Positions 46,960 through 54,322 of a DNA stretch of 64,000 nt are shown here, one piece after another. Within the stretch, counting starts at the first letter, position 1; each line of letters opens with the position of its first letter. The position numbers and the translations under genes were made by a program. The notes under the pieces are model-generated. The model was given only the letters and a program-made list of their open reading frames with translations, did not search any database and was not told where the DNA came from. The stretch is from Anaerosacchariphilus polymeriproducens (GTDB lineage Bacteria; Bacillota; Clostridia; Lachnospirales; Lachnospiraceae). Location: assembly GCF_003363435.1 (NCBI RefSeq), contig NZ_QRCT01000014.1:1-64000 (forward strand). The letters are read 5' to 3'.

Positions 46960-47276
46960 AAGCATCGTACCTCCTGCATATTTCGATATAAACGTTCTAT
47001 TCGATTCATTTCCAATTCTAACACCTGTTTTCCTAATTCTGTAATATGATAAATCTTTCTTTTATCCTCTTCTCTTACAAAGCAAATAAGACCATCCTTT
47101 TCCATCTTTGAAAGAGTTCCATACATTGTTCCTGGACTTATTCTAATTGCGCCTTCTGTTAATGTTTCTACTTTTTGTACAATGCTGTAACCGTGTGATT
47201 CTTCTCGTAAACATAAAAGAATATAAAAACCAGTTTCTGTCATAGGAACATATACTTTTTTTATATGATTATCCAT
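46956..47276 (-). CDS. PadR-family regulator
   Basis: A 106-residue winged-helix repressor (TETGFYILLCLREESHGYSI, GAIRISPGTMYGTLSKMEK, wing LICFVREEDKRKIYHITE, then a dimerisation helix). PadR proteins of this length regulate membrane-protein genes in response to drugs or envelope stress. It is coupled to the DUF2812 gene by ATGA overlap and has an operator on its own promoter. Confidence 0.9.
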   Translation of the reverse strand: MDNHIKKVYVPMTETGFYILLCLREESHGYSIVQKVETLTEGAIRISPGTMYGTLSKMEKDGLICFVREEDKRKIYHITELGKQVLELEMNRIERLYRNMQEVRCL

Positions 47277-47325
47277 TAATACACCTCTATTTTATTTGAT
47301 ATATCGCAGTGCAATGCTCGTACTT

Positions 47326-47357
47326 CGTAGTATATCACTACGATATATATTTGTCAA
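47326..47357 (-). promoter_or_regulatory. padR promoter and operator
   Basis: Minus strand TTGACA (47352-47357), 17 bases, TATACT (47329-47334), with the palindrome CGTAGT/ACTACG (47326-47331 and 47337-47342) over the -10. Further ATATATCG elements flank it on both sides. Confidence 0.82.
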
Positions 47358-47382
47358 TTTTTAGTCAAAAATAAAAAAGTGA

Positions 47383-47712
47383 CTACGTCATCTCATTAAT
47401 AGCAAATTTTTTACTATGTGTTTTTTTACATCGCATTTGTTTTTTATGATATTTATATAGGTTTTGACCAATAGAAACTAGGTATATCTCTAGTTTTACA
47501 GAATCAATTCCTTTTCTTACAATTCTCTTATACCAGCGGTTATTCTTCATGATACCAAAGGATCCTTCCGCCTGTATGGATCTGTTGATTCTTAACGCAC
47601 GGTTCTTATCTTCTGTCTTTTTACTCTGTTTTGTATAAGGACAACCTCTACAATCTTCACAGGCATACACTACTTCCTGACGTCCATATTGATTCCCTCC
47701 ATGATTCGTCAA
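47383..47712 (-). pseudogene. IS1182-family transposase remnant (C-terminal part)
   Basis: 109 residues match only the C-terminus of IS1182-type DDE transposases: the zinc-finger-like YACEDCRGCPYTKQSKK, then ALRINRSIQAEGSFGIMKNN and the terminal helical stretch. The catalytic D-D part and the IS ends are missing. It marks an old insertion in the accessory island. Confidence 0.85.
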
Positions 47713-47817
47713 AAGTCACTATCAAGAAAATCTGAAATAAACATTGGCAAAATGCCCTGTTTTAGTCTAGAATAAGTTGTGGTTTTATTTTTCATATGCA
47801 GTTAAATTTTACCACGT

Positions 47818-47861
47818 AAAGAGGATTCCCAACTCACTAATGTGAATTGAAAATCCTCTTT
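47818..47861. terminator. Hairpin near the IS1182 remnant
   Basis: AAAGAGGATT (47818-47827) and AATCCTCTTT (47852-47861), a perfect 10-base stem with a 24-base loop. It could end the ATPase-small ORF transcript. Confidence 0.5.
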
Positions 47862-47973
47862 CTATTCTATCAAATACTGTTAGCTTAAAATAAGAAGTAA
47901 CAGAAACTACCATATTGCTATCTGTATCCATATAAATCACATTTACACTATTACCAATTGCAGCGTAAATACT

Positions 47974-48123
47974 TTATTCATCATCAATTATACACCAGTG
48001 ATAACCATACATCATATTTCTATACTCTTTGCCCCAAAAATATGTAGGCATTGACAAAATATCAATCCGCTTAGAAGGTACTATTTGTTTTACGGTAGCT
48101 TGCTTATCAATAATTGTATACAT
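47974..48123 (-). CDS. 49-residue ORF coupled to the AAA ATPase gene
   Basis: An intact 49-codon frame begins at ATG 48123, 13 bases after the ATPase stop, with TGGAGG 7 bases upstream. It reads MYTIIDKQATVKQIVPSKR through a middle part with SMPTYFWGKEYRN and ends HWCIIDDE. I do not recognise it. Size, ribosome site and spacing argue for a real small gene, perhaps a partner or inhibitor of the ATPase; a truncated older gene is the alternative. Confidence 0.55.
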   Translation of the reverse strand: MYTIIDKQATVKQIVPSKRIDILSMPTYFWGKEYRNMMYGYHWCIIDDE

Positions 48124-48136
48124 CGGCAACCTCCAT

Positions 48137-49933
48137 CTACAGTGTTTTCAAATATTCTTCTACATTCAGATACTTAACTCCTTCTGTTTCCATTGCTTCT
48201 CCTCGATAAATTACATACCTACCAGTAATGTCTCCAAATCTATGAATTGTCATTGCACATTTTTCTTCATCCTTAAGGTGTCTATACTGCTCCGGAACCT
48301 GTTCCTTACTATATTTCACCTCATAAATCTTACAATTAAGTGTTTTAGGATCAAAAACAACCATGTCAAATTCACCTACCGTAAACTGTAGTTTAAATAC
48401 CGATTTACCTGGATTAGCAATCTTCGTTTCAAGAAGAATAATATCCTCCATCATTCTTCCTTTAATTTCATTCAATAACCTTTCCAGCACACGTTGTCTC
48501 TCTGTAACTGAAAGTTCGTTAAACTTCACATCAAGAAGCATATTTTCTACTATCGCATTAGCCTGTGAATATCTCATTCCAGGCTGCGTAATAATCGTAA
48601 CTTTTCCTTTTTGGCTTACTTCCGGTAAAGACACAAGGTCAATTTCCATCACCAAATCTAGTAATGCTAAATATTCCTTAATCTGTTGCATATGACTATC
48701 TTCTATGTCTATGGTTTGCTCTTCTTTATTCAGAATATCAAGTGCTTGCATAATACCAAAGGTTACTGCATCTAAATCTAAATGTTCTTTGATATTAATT
48801 GGTGCAACTCTGTCTCGCAACATATTAGCTGCCGTAACAGAAATATCATGAGATTTAAATGTTCTCTCAACAACACTACGTGTAAAGCTATGATTGATAT
48901 TTTCAACCACTCGATTAATAACGTTTGTTAATTCTCCTTGCTCATATAAATCTAATAAATGACGGAAGTGTCCTCCATACTGGTACATTTTTAGCGAATG
49001 CTGAATATTCTTCGCAATTGCTGTATCAATATATTCATTAGAACTCTTGGCACTTGAAAATGTAGTGTCTTCATTATAGTTATTTCCACCTAGACTCATC
49101 GTTCCCCCGTAGCGAATGTACTCATCAATTCCCTTTATACCCAACACTTCTTCAAACTCACGATATGGAATAAATGTAGTATGCAACATAATACATCTAT
49201 CATAAAGCTGTTCTTCCTTAGAAAAAACAAAACCTAATGAATCTGTACCAGATAACACAATTTTCATTCCGCTACTTGCATAAATATCTGAGAAAATCGC
49301 TGCTCCCTCAATAAAACCTTCCATTAAGGTTACTTCATCAATAAACACATACTTAAAGTCTTCTTTTTCAAGTTTTTTCAAATCCGCATCTACATCAGAC
49401 AATGTATCGTTTGATTTTACTTGAATAAACGCAGCCTTTTTGAACTCCGATTCCGGCAATTCCGTAAGAATTTGACGAATCATTGTTGTTTTTCCTGTTC
49501 TTCTAAGTCCATAAATAATAAATACTCTGTCCTGTGGCTTACCAAATATATAACTTCGAAGTTCTTCTATACATTCTCTCTTTTTATACTTTTTAGTAAG
49601 CGCTATCTGCGCAGCAAGACGCTTTCCTGTTCTTACGGTTGTCTTGTAATCCTGTAGTTCTTCATCCTCTTCTTCCAAGGATTCCACCGGCATTACCTGT
49701 GCTTTTAATTCCTTTAATTCTTTTTCTAATGATTTACGCTTCTCTATTTGCTCACGCAACTCTGGAACAGCCTTAAAATCAATATAGCTTTCTGTTCTTT
49801 TTCCATTTCTAGTAACACGATGATAATAGTATTCTTTTTCTTTAATCTTCTTCGTTGTAATACTACCTTCAGGTAAAATCGCTATCTCTCGTTCAAGTTC
49901 AGCAATTTTATTTACAAGTTCTTCTTGACTCAT
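48137..49933 (-). CDS. ATPase with N-terminal DUF6788-like region, AAA_14 and DUF4143 domains
   Basis: About 598 residues from the ATG at 49933 (MSQEELVNKI), because AAGGAGGTG lies just upstream; the ATG at 49951 is part of that site. N-terminus (1-60) is DUF6788-like (LPEGSITTKKIKEKEYYYHR). An AAA-type ATPase follows with Walker A YGLRRTGKTTMIRQ and Walker B FIDEVTLMEG (residues 140-260). The C-terminus is a DUF4143-like nuclease-fold region (FTVGEFDMVVFDPKT, CKIYEVKYSKEQ). Such proteins are widespread with unknown roles, often variable between strains. The promoter is bracketed by an inverted repeat. Confidence 0.78.
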   Translation of the reverse strand: MSQEELVNKIAELEREIAILPEGSITTKKIKEKEYYYHRVTRNGKRTESYIDFKAVPELREQIEKRKSLEKELKELKAQVMPVESLEEEDEELQDYKTTVRTGKRLAAQIALTKKYKKRECIEELRSYIFGKPQDRVFIIYGLRRTGKTTMIRQILTELPESEFKKAAFIQVKSNDTLSDVDADLKKLEKEDFKYVFIDEVTLMEGFIEGAAIFSDIYASSGMKIVLSGTDSLGFVFSKEEQLYDRCIMLHTTFIPYREFEEVLGIKGIDEYIRYGGTMSLGGNNYNEDTTFSSAKSSNEYIDTAIAKNIQHSLKMYQYGGHFRHLLDLYEQGELTNVINRVVENINHSFTRSVVERTFKSHDISVTAANMLRDRVAPINIKEHLDLDAVTFGIMQALDILNKEEQTIDIEDSHMQQIKEYLALLDLVMEIDLVSLPEVSQKGKVTIITQPGMRYSQANAIVENMLLDVKFNELSVTERQRVLERLLNEIKGRMMEDIILLETKIANPGKSVFKLQFTVGEFDMVVFDPKTLNCKIYEVKYSKEQVPEQYRHLKDEEKCAMTIHRFGDITGRYVIYRGEAMETEGVKYLNVEEYLKTL

Positions 49934-49953
49934 AAAAAACACCTCCTTCATCT

Positions 49954-49999
49954 GTTATACCCATTATACCACTCGTCATTGTTGCGTCAAGGGTATAAC
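49954..49999 (-). promoter_or_regulatory. Promoter of the ATPase gene bracketed by a 9-base inverted repeat
   Basis: Minus strand TTGACG (49985-49990), 16 bases, TATAAT (49963-49968). GTTATACCC (49954-49962) and GGGTATAAC (49991-49999) lie exactly at the two outer edges of the promoter, a good site for a looping or dimeric repressor. Confidence 0.7.
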
Positions 50000-50082
50000 T
50001 GCTTCACTGCCTATAATAATGGATCATTCGCATAACTTTTAGAGTAAAAATGATCCAATTCATCACCTTCATGATTGAAATC

Positions 50083-50448
50083 TTACTTTGTAAACAATAT
50101 TTCAATATCACCATCAACAAATCCAATGCTTATGCCTTGATACTCTTTTAATAAACCAGAATACAATCCTTGTGCTAAATACTTTCTAATTATCTCTATC
50201 ATTTTATCAAGTATTACATTCCAAGATGTTTCCTCTATCCAAGACAATGGATTATCTCTTGTTCCAAAATCAAAAACTTCATCGCAACTCCAATCCTCAT
50301 CTTCTAAGTCAAAGCTATCTGTTCCTACCAATTCTATCGACCATGTTTTTTCACCATCTTCATACAAATTGAAATTCAATGCAATAACAGAAGTTGGAAT
50401 TGTTTATACTAAAATACTATCTAACCATTTTTCAACTTCTTCATACAT
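50083..50448 (-). pseudogene. Orphan gene broken by one in-frame stop codon
   Basis: An ATG at 50448 with AAGGAGA upstream opens a frame MYEEVEKWLDSILV that ends in TAA. It continues in the same frame without further stops as TIPTSVIALNFNLYEDGEKT up to 50083. The full frame (about 121 residues, acidic, one domain, ending ISIGFVDGDIEILFTK) looks like the small immunity-type or SUKH-like proteins found with polymorphic toxins, but I cannot name a family. The stop could come from CAA to TAA. Confidence 0.6.
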
Positions 50449-50503
50449 ATTTTCTTTCTCCTTTTAGCTTTAAATTCATATACTCAAACAAAATAACCAA
50501 ATA

Positions 50504-51076
50504 CTATATATTAGCTAATATAAATTTTTCTACACGACAATCGTTAAATTTAACAATTGCATTTTGAGCTAATTCTAACATACTTCTTCCATTTGTTTGA
50601 TATGTTACATCAGCCCCTTGCTGTATAAGATATTTTACGGATTTATATTCACCAAACCACACTGCCAGTACAAGAGCATCATTTAATACTTGTTGTTTTT
50701 TATCTGCATCAACATAAGTAAAAAGCTGCGCAATAATAGCTACTTGTTTTTCTTCATATTCAACTATGTGATGTCTAAACCTTAGTGTGTGCTGAATATA
50801 CTCGCTCGGATTACATAATTTAGGTAACTGGCCTAAAATATAATCAAATATTGTTATATCACAGTTCGCACATGCTGGAAATAAAACTTTAAGCATGTGT
50901 GTCTCATTATCGTATGCACAGCTGTCAGTTTCATCCTCAATGCTTTTAGGTCCATTATGCTGTCTTTGAAGTTCTTGAATGGTCGTAACAATCACCTGAC
51001 GATCATCGGACTTTAACTTCTTCTTTAAATCACCAACATTTTCGGTTTCATCTACATCTATCAAATCTACTTGCAA
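50504..51076 (-). CDS. Ankyrin-repeat protein
   Basis: A 190-residue protein with two to three degenerate ankyrin units near the C-terminus (NDALVLAVWFGEYKSVKYLI, QQGADVTYQTNGRSMLELAQ) and an N-terminal helical region. The frame opens at TTG 51076 with no clear ribosome site, and stops lie just upstream, so the true gene may be 5'-truncated. Solo ankyrin proteins in such islands are often immunity or regulatory proteins. Function unknown. Confidence 0.6.
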   Translation of the reverse strand: MQVDLIDVDETENVGDLKKKLKSDDRQVIVTTIQELQRQHNGPKSIEDETDSCAYDNETHMLKVLFPACANCDITIFDYILGQLPKLCNPSEYIQHTLRFRHHIVEYEEKQVAIIAQLFTYVDADKKQQVLNDALVLAVWFGEYKSVKYLIQQGADVTYQTNGRSMLELAQNAIVKFNDCRVEKFILANI

Positions 51077-51186
51077 AGCACATCATCATCACCATCAGTA
51101 TGTTTAACTTGCTCTGTAAGATTTCTTCAACTCAACAAGAGCGTATACAATTACAAAAACTGACATATATTAATACCAGATTTCCA

Positions 51187-51223
51187 TTGACCATATAACA
51201 AAATTCGTGTATAATTTTGTTAT
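51187..51223 (+). promoter_or_regulatory. Promoter and operator of the phd-relE pair
   Basis: TTGACC (51187-51192), 17 bases, TATAAT (51210-51215). ATAACAAAAT (51195-51204) and ATTTTGTTAT (51214-51223) form a perfect 10-base inverted repeat over the spacer and -10, as expected for autorepression by antitoxin and toxin. Confidence 0.85.
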
Positions 51224-51242
51224 AAACAAGGAGGTGTTTTAT

Positions 51243-51506
51243 ATGCCAACTATTAAATCAAGTGCGGAACTTAGAAATAATTACAACGAAATTTCCACAT
51301 TCTGTCACACTTACACTGAACCGGTGTTCATTACCAAGAACGGTAAAGGCGACCTTGCTGTTATGAGCATTGAAGCTTATGAAGAAATGAACAGCCGCTT
51401 CGAACTATATGGTCTGATTAAAGAAGGACTTGATGATATTGTTGATGGCAATACCCGTCCATTCTCCGAAGCAATGACAGCCATCAGGAGTAAACGTAAA
51501 CGATGA
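51243..51506 (+). CDS. Phd/YefM-family antitoxin
   Basis: About 87 residues from the ATG at 51243, preceded by AAGGAGGTG; a longer frame from 51207 overlaps the promoter side. The DNA-binding Phd fold shows SAELRNNYNEISTFCHT, then EPVFITKNGKGDLAVMSIEAYEEM. The tail (LDDIVDGNTRPFSEA) would bind the toxin. It overlaps the toxin gene by 4 bases (ATGA). Both would repress the operator upstream. Confidence 0.9.
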   Translation: MPTIKSSAELRNNYNEISTFCHTYTEPVFITKNGKGDLAVMSIEAYEEMNSRFELYGLIKEGLDDIVDGNTRPFSEAMTAIRSKRKR

Positions 51507-51835
51507 GTTATCGCATACACATCACATCCGCAGCTGAACGGGATTTGAATCGTGCCGCAGACCATATTGAATTCGTTCTTAAAAATCCCAAAGTAGCTGA
51601 TGACCTACTTTATGAAGCTGAAAAACAGATTAATTCTCTTGCCGATTTTCCTGAAAAGTTTCGGTTAGTAGATGATTCTGTCCTCTCTTCTTGGGGCATC
51701 CGCTTTGTCATTGTAAATGGATATCTTGCTTTTTATACGATTTCCGAAGAATACGGTCTTGTTATTGTTGTCCGCTTCCTCTTTCAAAAAAGCAATTGGA
51801 ACTCCATACTTCGTCAGGGTTTTCCCCTGATTTAA
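51503..51835 (+). CDS. RelE/ParE-family toxin
   Basis: A 110-residue RelE/ParE-superfamily protein (RIHITSAAERDLNRAADHIE, LLYEAEKQINSLADFPEKFR, GIRFVIVNGYLAFYTISEE, then VVIVRFL-like VIVVRFLFQ). RelE members cut mRNA on the ribosome while ParE members poison gyrase; the sequence alone does not separate them. It is coupled to the antitoxin gene and closed by a strong terminator 5 bases after the gene. Confidence 0.88.
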   Translation: MSYRIHITSAAERDLNRAADHIEFVLKNPKVADDLLYEAEKQINSLADFPEKFRLVDDSVLSSWGIRFVIVNGYLAFYTISEEYGLVIVVRFLFQKSNWNSILRQGFPLI

Positions 51836-51866
51836 GGAGCCTGAAACGTTATCAGGTTCCTTTTTT
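51836..51866 (+). terminator. Terminator of the toxin-antitoxin operon
   Basis: GGAGCCTGA (51836-51844) and TCAGGTTCC (51852-51860) with a 7-base loop, followed by six T. Confidence 0.9.
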
Positions 51867-52083
51867 AATAGACACAGAGCCACAAAAAGAAAGGACACTT
51901 CAACGCCCAGTTTGATGGGATATGAAATGTCCTAATATTTTTACCATACTTTTGACCACACGCTATTTCTCGCATGTTTATGATTATTATTTGATTGTCG
52001 CTGACTTCATAGATTGTAGATTAATTCGTTGTAAATAAGAATACCAATCGAGCACATTGTATTAATTTGAACTGATTTTCGTC

Positions 52084-52113
52084 TTATTTATCAATCGATT
52101 TCATCGTCGGGAG
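52084..52113 (-). other. Second copy of the lysS 3' end (possible attachment-site remnant)
   Basis: The minus strand reads VLPTMKSIDK and a stop, matching the LysRS C-terminus [11 protein letters not shown] of the gene at 57841; most codons differ only at silent or similar positions. No upstream lysS sequence accompanies it. It looks like the 3'-end copy carried by a mobile element that inserts in lysS. Nothing else gene-like is seen in 51867-52289. Confidence 0.5.
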
Positions 52114-52183
52114 CACTTCGAGTAATAAAGTATTATTATATATCATGTCCTTTTCACCCTATTTTTCAAATATTCCCCAAATG

Positions 52184-52260
52184 TATTATCAAGTACCATT
52201 CGGTACCATAAAATAAAAATTTGCTGTACTTTTGCTGTACATTGCACTTTATGCTGTACT
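52184..52260. repeat. Left copy of the lysS-proximal direct repeat
   Basis: TATTATCAAGTAC (52184-52196) and TTTGCTGTACT (52220-52230) occur in the same order and strand at 57763-57775 and 57789-57799. Here GCTGTAC is further repeated (52234-52240, 52253-52259). GTAC-rich short repeats of this kind can be recombinase-binding sites. Confidence 0.6.
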
Positions 52261-52289
52261 CACTTCAAAGATCTTTTTAAAACTCTTTT

Positions 52290-53056
52290 CTAAAATACAT
52301 CTAAGTTACGCGTTAAATCTTCTAAAGCTGTTTTTTTCTTATCATCGGTTACTTCTGCGTTTACTAATTGTCCAAATGTTCTTACATAGTGAACATTCTC
52401 TTTTATTCCGTTCTTTTCTAAATCAGTAAGTATATCATTATGTAGACTGTTTTTATTTTCAGGATCCGAAAAATCTTTATAATTTCCAGTAACAAAACAA
52501 ATTATATCTTCGATAGTAATACTAATAAAATCATTAATATTTATCAATGTTTCTGTTATTACACCATCGCCATTAGATTCTTTTTCAACTTTATGAAATG
52601 GTGCTCTCTTATAAATTTTTCTTTTCAACACCTTGTCCATAAGCGAAATATCTTTTAACTGAACACAATTTTTATGAGACAGCATCATATCCACCGTATC
52701 AAAGATATCTTCTTTGTATTTGCTTTTATTACTTTCAAATTTAGTTAAAGCCTCATTTAATTCTTTTATTGCATTCTTCTTATAATCGGTTAGATTCAAC
52801 CCTTCAACTGTTAACGTTGACACACCATATAAGTCCTTGATATTATCCAAAACTTCCTGAATCTTTTTTCCAACACTTGCAAACTCTACTTCAAGATTTC
52901 TATATATCTCTGTTTTAATAATCTCCGGAACCACAAGTTTAATTTCATCATAATTCATAAGTTAATAAAACTATCCAACAACTTATTATTTATTTGATGT
53001 CTGCGATCAACAACCATATCAATAATTATATTTGCATCCTTACTTATATAAATATT
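52290..53056 (-). pseudogene. PIN-domain (DUF4935-like) gene, frameshifted
   Basis: From 52958 a 222-residue frame begins MNYDEIKLVVPEIIKTEIYR, which is the second strand-helix of DUF4935-type PIN nucleases. The missing front of the domain is found in another frame immediately upstream (about 53056-52958: NIYISKDANIIIDMVVDRRH, then INNKLLDSFINL), so one base has been lost near 52958. The first acidic residue of the active site is on the upstream fragment and its start codon is not evident. The C-terminus has IEDIICFVTGNYKDFSD. Likely an inactive RNase-type gene. Confidence 0.6.
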
Positions 53057-53082
53057 CTAAAATAGATTGCAAGATACGCAAA

Positions 53083-53126
53083 AGAGCCAGCTCTGCTATT
53101 TTTGCATCTTGTCAGGTGATAAAATC
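53083..53126. repeat. Imperfect hairpin between the PIN gene and the zinc-ribbon gene
   Basis: CAAGATACGCAAAA and TTTTGCATCTTG form a stem with a 2-base bulge around a 15-base loop. It could be a terminator of the zinc-ribbon gene or an element of a mobile-DNA end. Confidence 0.35.
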
Positions 53127-53151
53127 CCCTGAAACCCCTCATATTTGTTAT

Positions 53152-53240
53152 GTCAGTTACTTTTTGTCACTCATAATTGTAAAATGAGTGAATTTTTGTA
53201 ACTGACTTTGGCAGAATGAGTGAACTTTGTTAGTGAACAT
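53152..53240. repeat. Two-block inverted repeat with direct TGAGTGAA repeats
   Basis: GTCAGTTAC (53152-53160) and GTAACTGAC (53198-53206) are perfectly inverted, and inside them CACTCA (53168-53173) pairs with TGAGTG (53185-53190). The 7 bases between blocks do not pair. Another AGAATGAGTGAA-type copy follows at about 53213-53225. It occupies the gap before the zinc-ribbon gene's 3' end. Confidence 0.5.
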
Positions 53241-53275
53241 TTTAAAAATCACTATAAAATAATCACGACATAATC

Positions 53276-54094
53276 CTACGAATATATCCATGGTTTCATC
53301 TCTAGTTCCTCTTCCAAAATAATATGTTTTCCATCCTTGCCACTTACATCAGCTTCATAAATAACCATATGTATATATTGTTTAGCATCTCTTCTTTGAT
53401 TTTTAGTAAGATATATTCCTATATTATAAAAATCTGTGTATCCTTCCTTCTTTTCGATTTCTTTATCCTTAATAGTAAAGTATTTACTATATGTATTTAT
53501 TTTTTCTTTAACGATCTCACTTATTTGAGAACCAAAAAGAAATGTTTTATATATAGTAATTGCTTCCTGATACCGCAACATAGCATATGGTATATTATAT
53601 TTATTTACTGCCTTATAGCTGTATGCATTTGATGCCATGAACACTTCTTTCATATGCTCTAAAACTTTATTCGATATATTAATCCCCACAATACTTCTTA
53701 TATTCTGTTTGATACGGCTCCAATTATTTTCAATTATAATCCTTATTTCTTCTGATACTTTGGTTTTTGTTCTTATTTCGGTATTCCCTAATGGAGATGG
53801 CTTATACAAAGAACAGTTTTTCTTTTCGATTTCATTCCAATATGGAAACCCAGAAACTGCCCCTCCTGTATGCTTTCCATACATTTTCACAATATGAGTT
53901 TTATTCTGTATCATTTCAGCTCCATACAGATTAATGATTTGTATGGGATTTCCACATTCAGGGCATATTGCATACAAAGTCAATTTTTTATCTTTCTTTT
54001 GCCTATAATAAGGATATTCATGACTAGTTTGCCTTTCGAACTCATCTACAGATAGCTCAAATCCCTCTCCCTTTTTTATTGCAAATACATCCAT
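53276..54094 (-). CDS. Zinc-ribbon protein of unknown function
   Basis: About 272 residues from the ATG at 54094, with GGAG 8 bases upstream; a GTG at 54103 is part of that site. Residues 40-55 carry a CPECG knuckle (ICPECGNPIQIINLYG) and a further cysteine follows in KYGKHTGG-like MYGKHTGGAVSG and KKNCSLYKP, suggesting a split zinc site. The C-terminal two thirds are helical. I have seen similar proteins near mobile elements of Firmicutes but know no function. It sits downstream of ietS on the same strand. Confidence 0.6.
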   Translation of the reverse strand: MDVFAIKKGEGFELSVDEFERQTSHEYPYYRQKKDKKLTLYAICPECGNPIQIINLYGAEMIQNKTHIVKMYGKHTGGAVSGFPYWNEIEKKNCSLYKPSPLGNTEIRTKTKVSEEIRIIIENNWSRIKQNIRSIVGINISNKVLEHMKEVFMASNAYSYKAVNKYNIPYAMLRYQEAITIYKTFLFGSQISEIVKEKINTYSKYFTIKDKEIEKKEGYTDFYNIGIYLTKNQRRDAKQYIHMVIYEADVSGKDGKHIILEEELEMKPWIYS

Positions 54095-54101
54095 ACTTTT
54101 C

Positions 54102-54300
54102 ACTCCTCTTTCTTACTTTTCATCATACATTCATAATAATCAAATCCATCATTTAAAGGATAAAATACTTTTCCACACAAAGTACTTTATCTTAACTTTT
54201 TGATTTTGGATATGAAGTGCTTCCAATCGCCAAATATAGTTAATTTGATACTTTTTGCTTTAGAATTAAAATAATCAAACTCATGTTGATAATATCCCAT
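54102..54300 (-). pseudogene. Small frame with one in-frame stop between ietS and the zinc-ribbon gene
   Basis: From ATG 54300 a frame reads MGYYQHEFDYFNSKAKSIKL and stops at TAA (54187), then continues in the same frame as TLCGKVFYPLNDGFDYYECM to TGA beside the next gene's ribosome site. Its composition looks protein-like, but there is no ribosome site and it may be chance. Confidence 0.3.
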
Positions 54301-54322
54301 AATGAATAACTATCTTATTTAA

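Noticed and set aside
47383-47712. Complete insertion sequence
   Set aside because: Only the transposase C-terminus is present, with no catalytic domain and no terminal inverted repeats found.
53152-53206. Transposon terminal inverted repeats
   Set aside because: The two arms are only 37 bases apart and enclose no gene, so they cannot be ends of an element by themselves.
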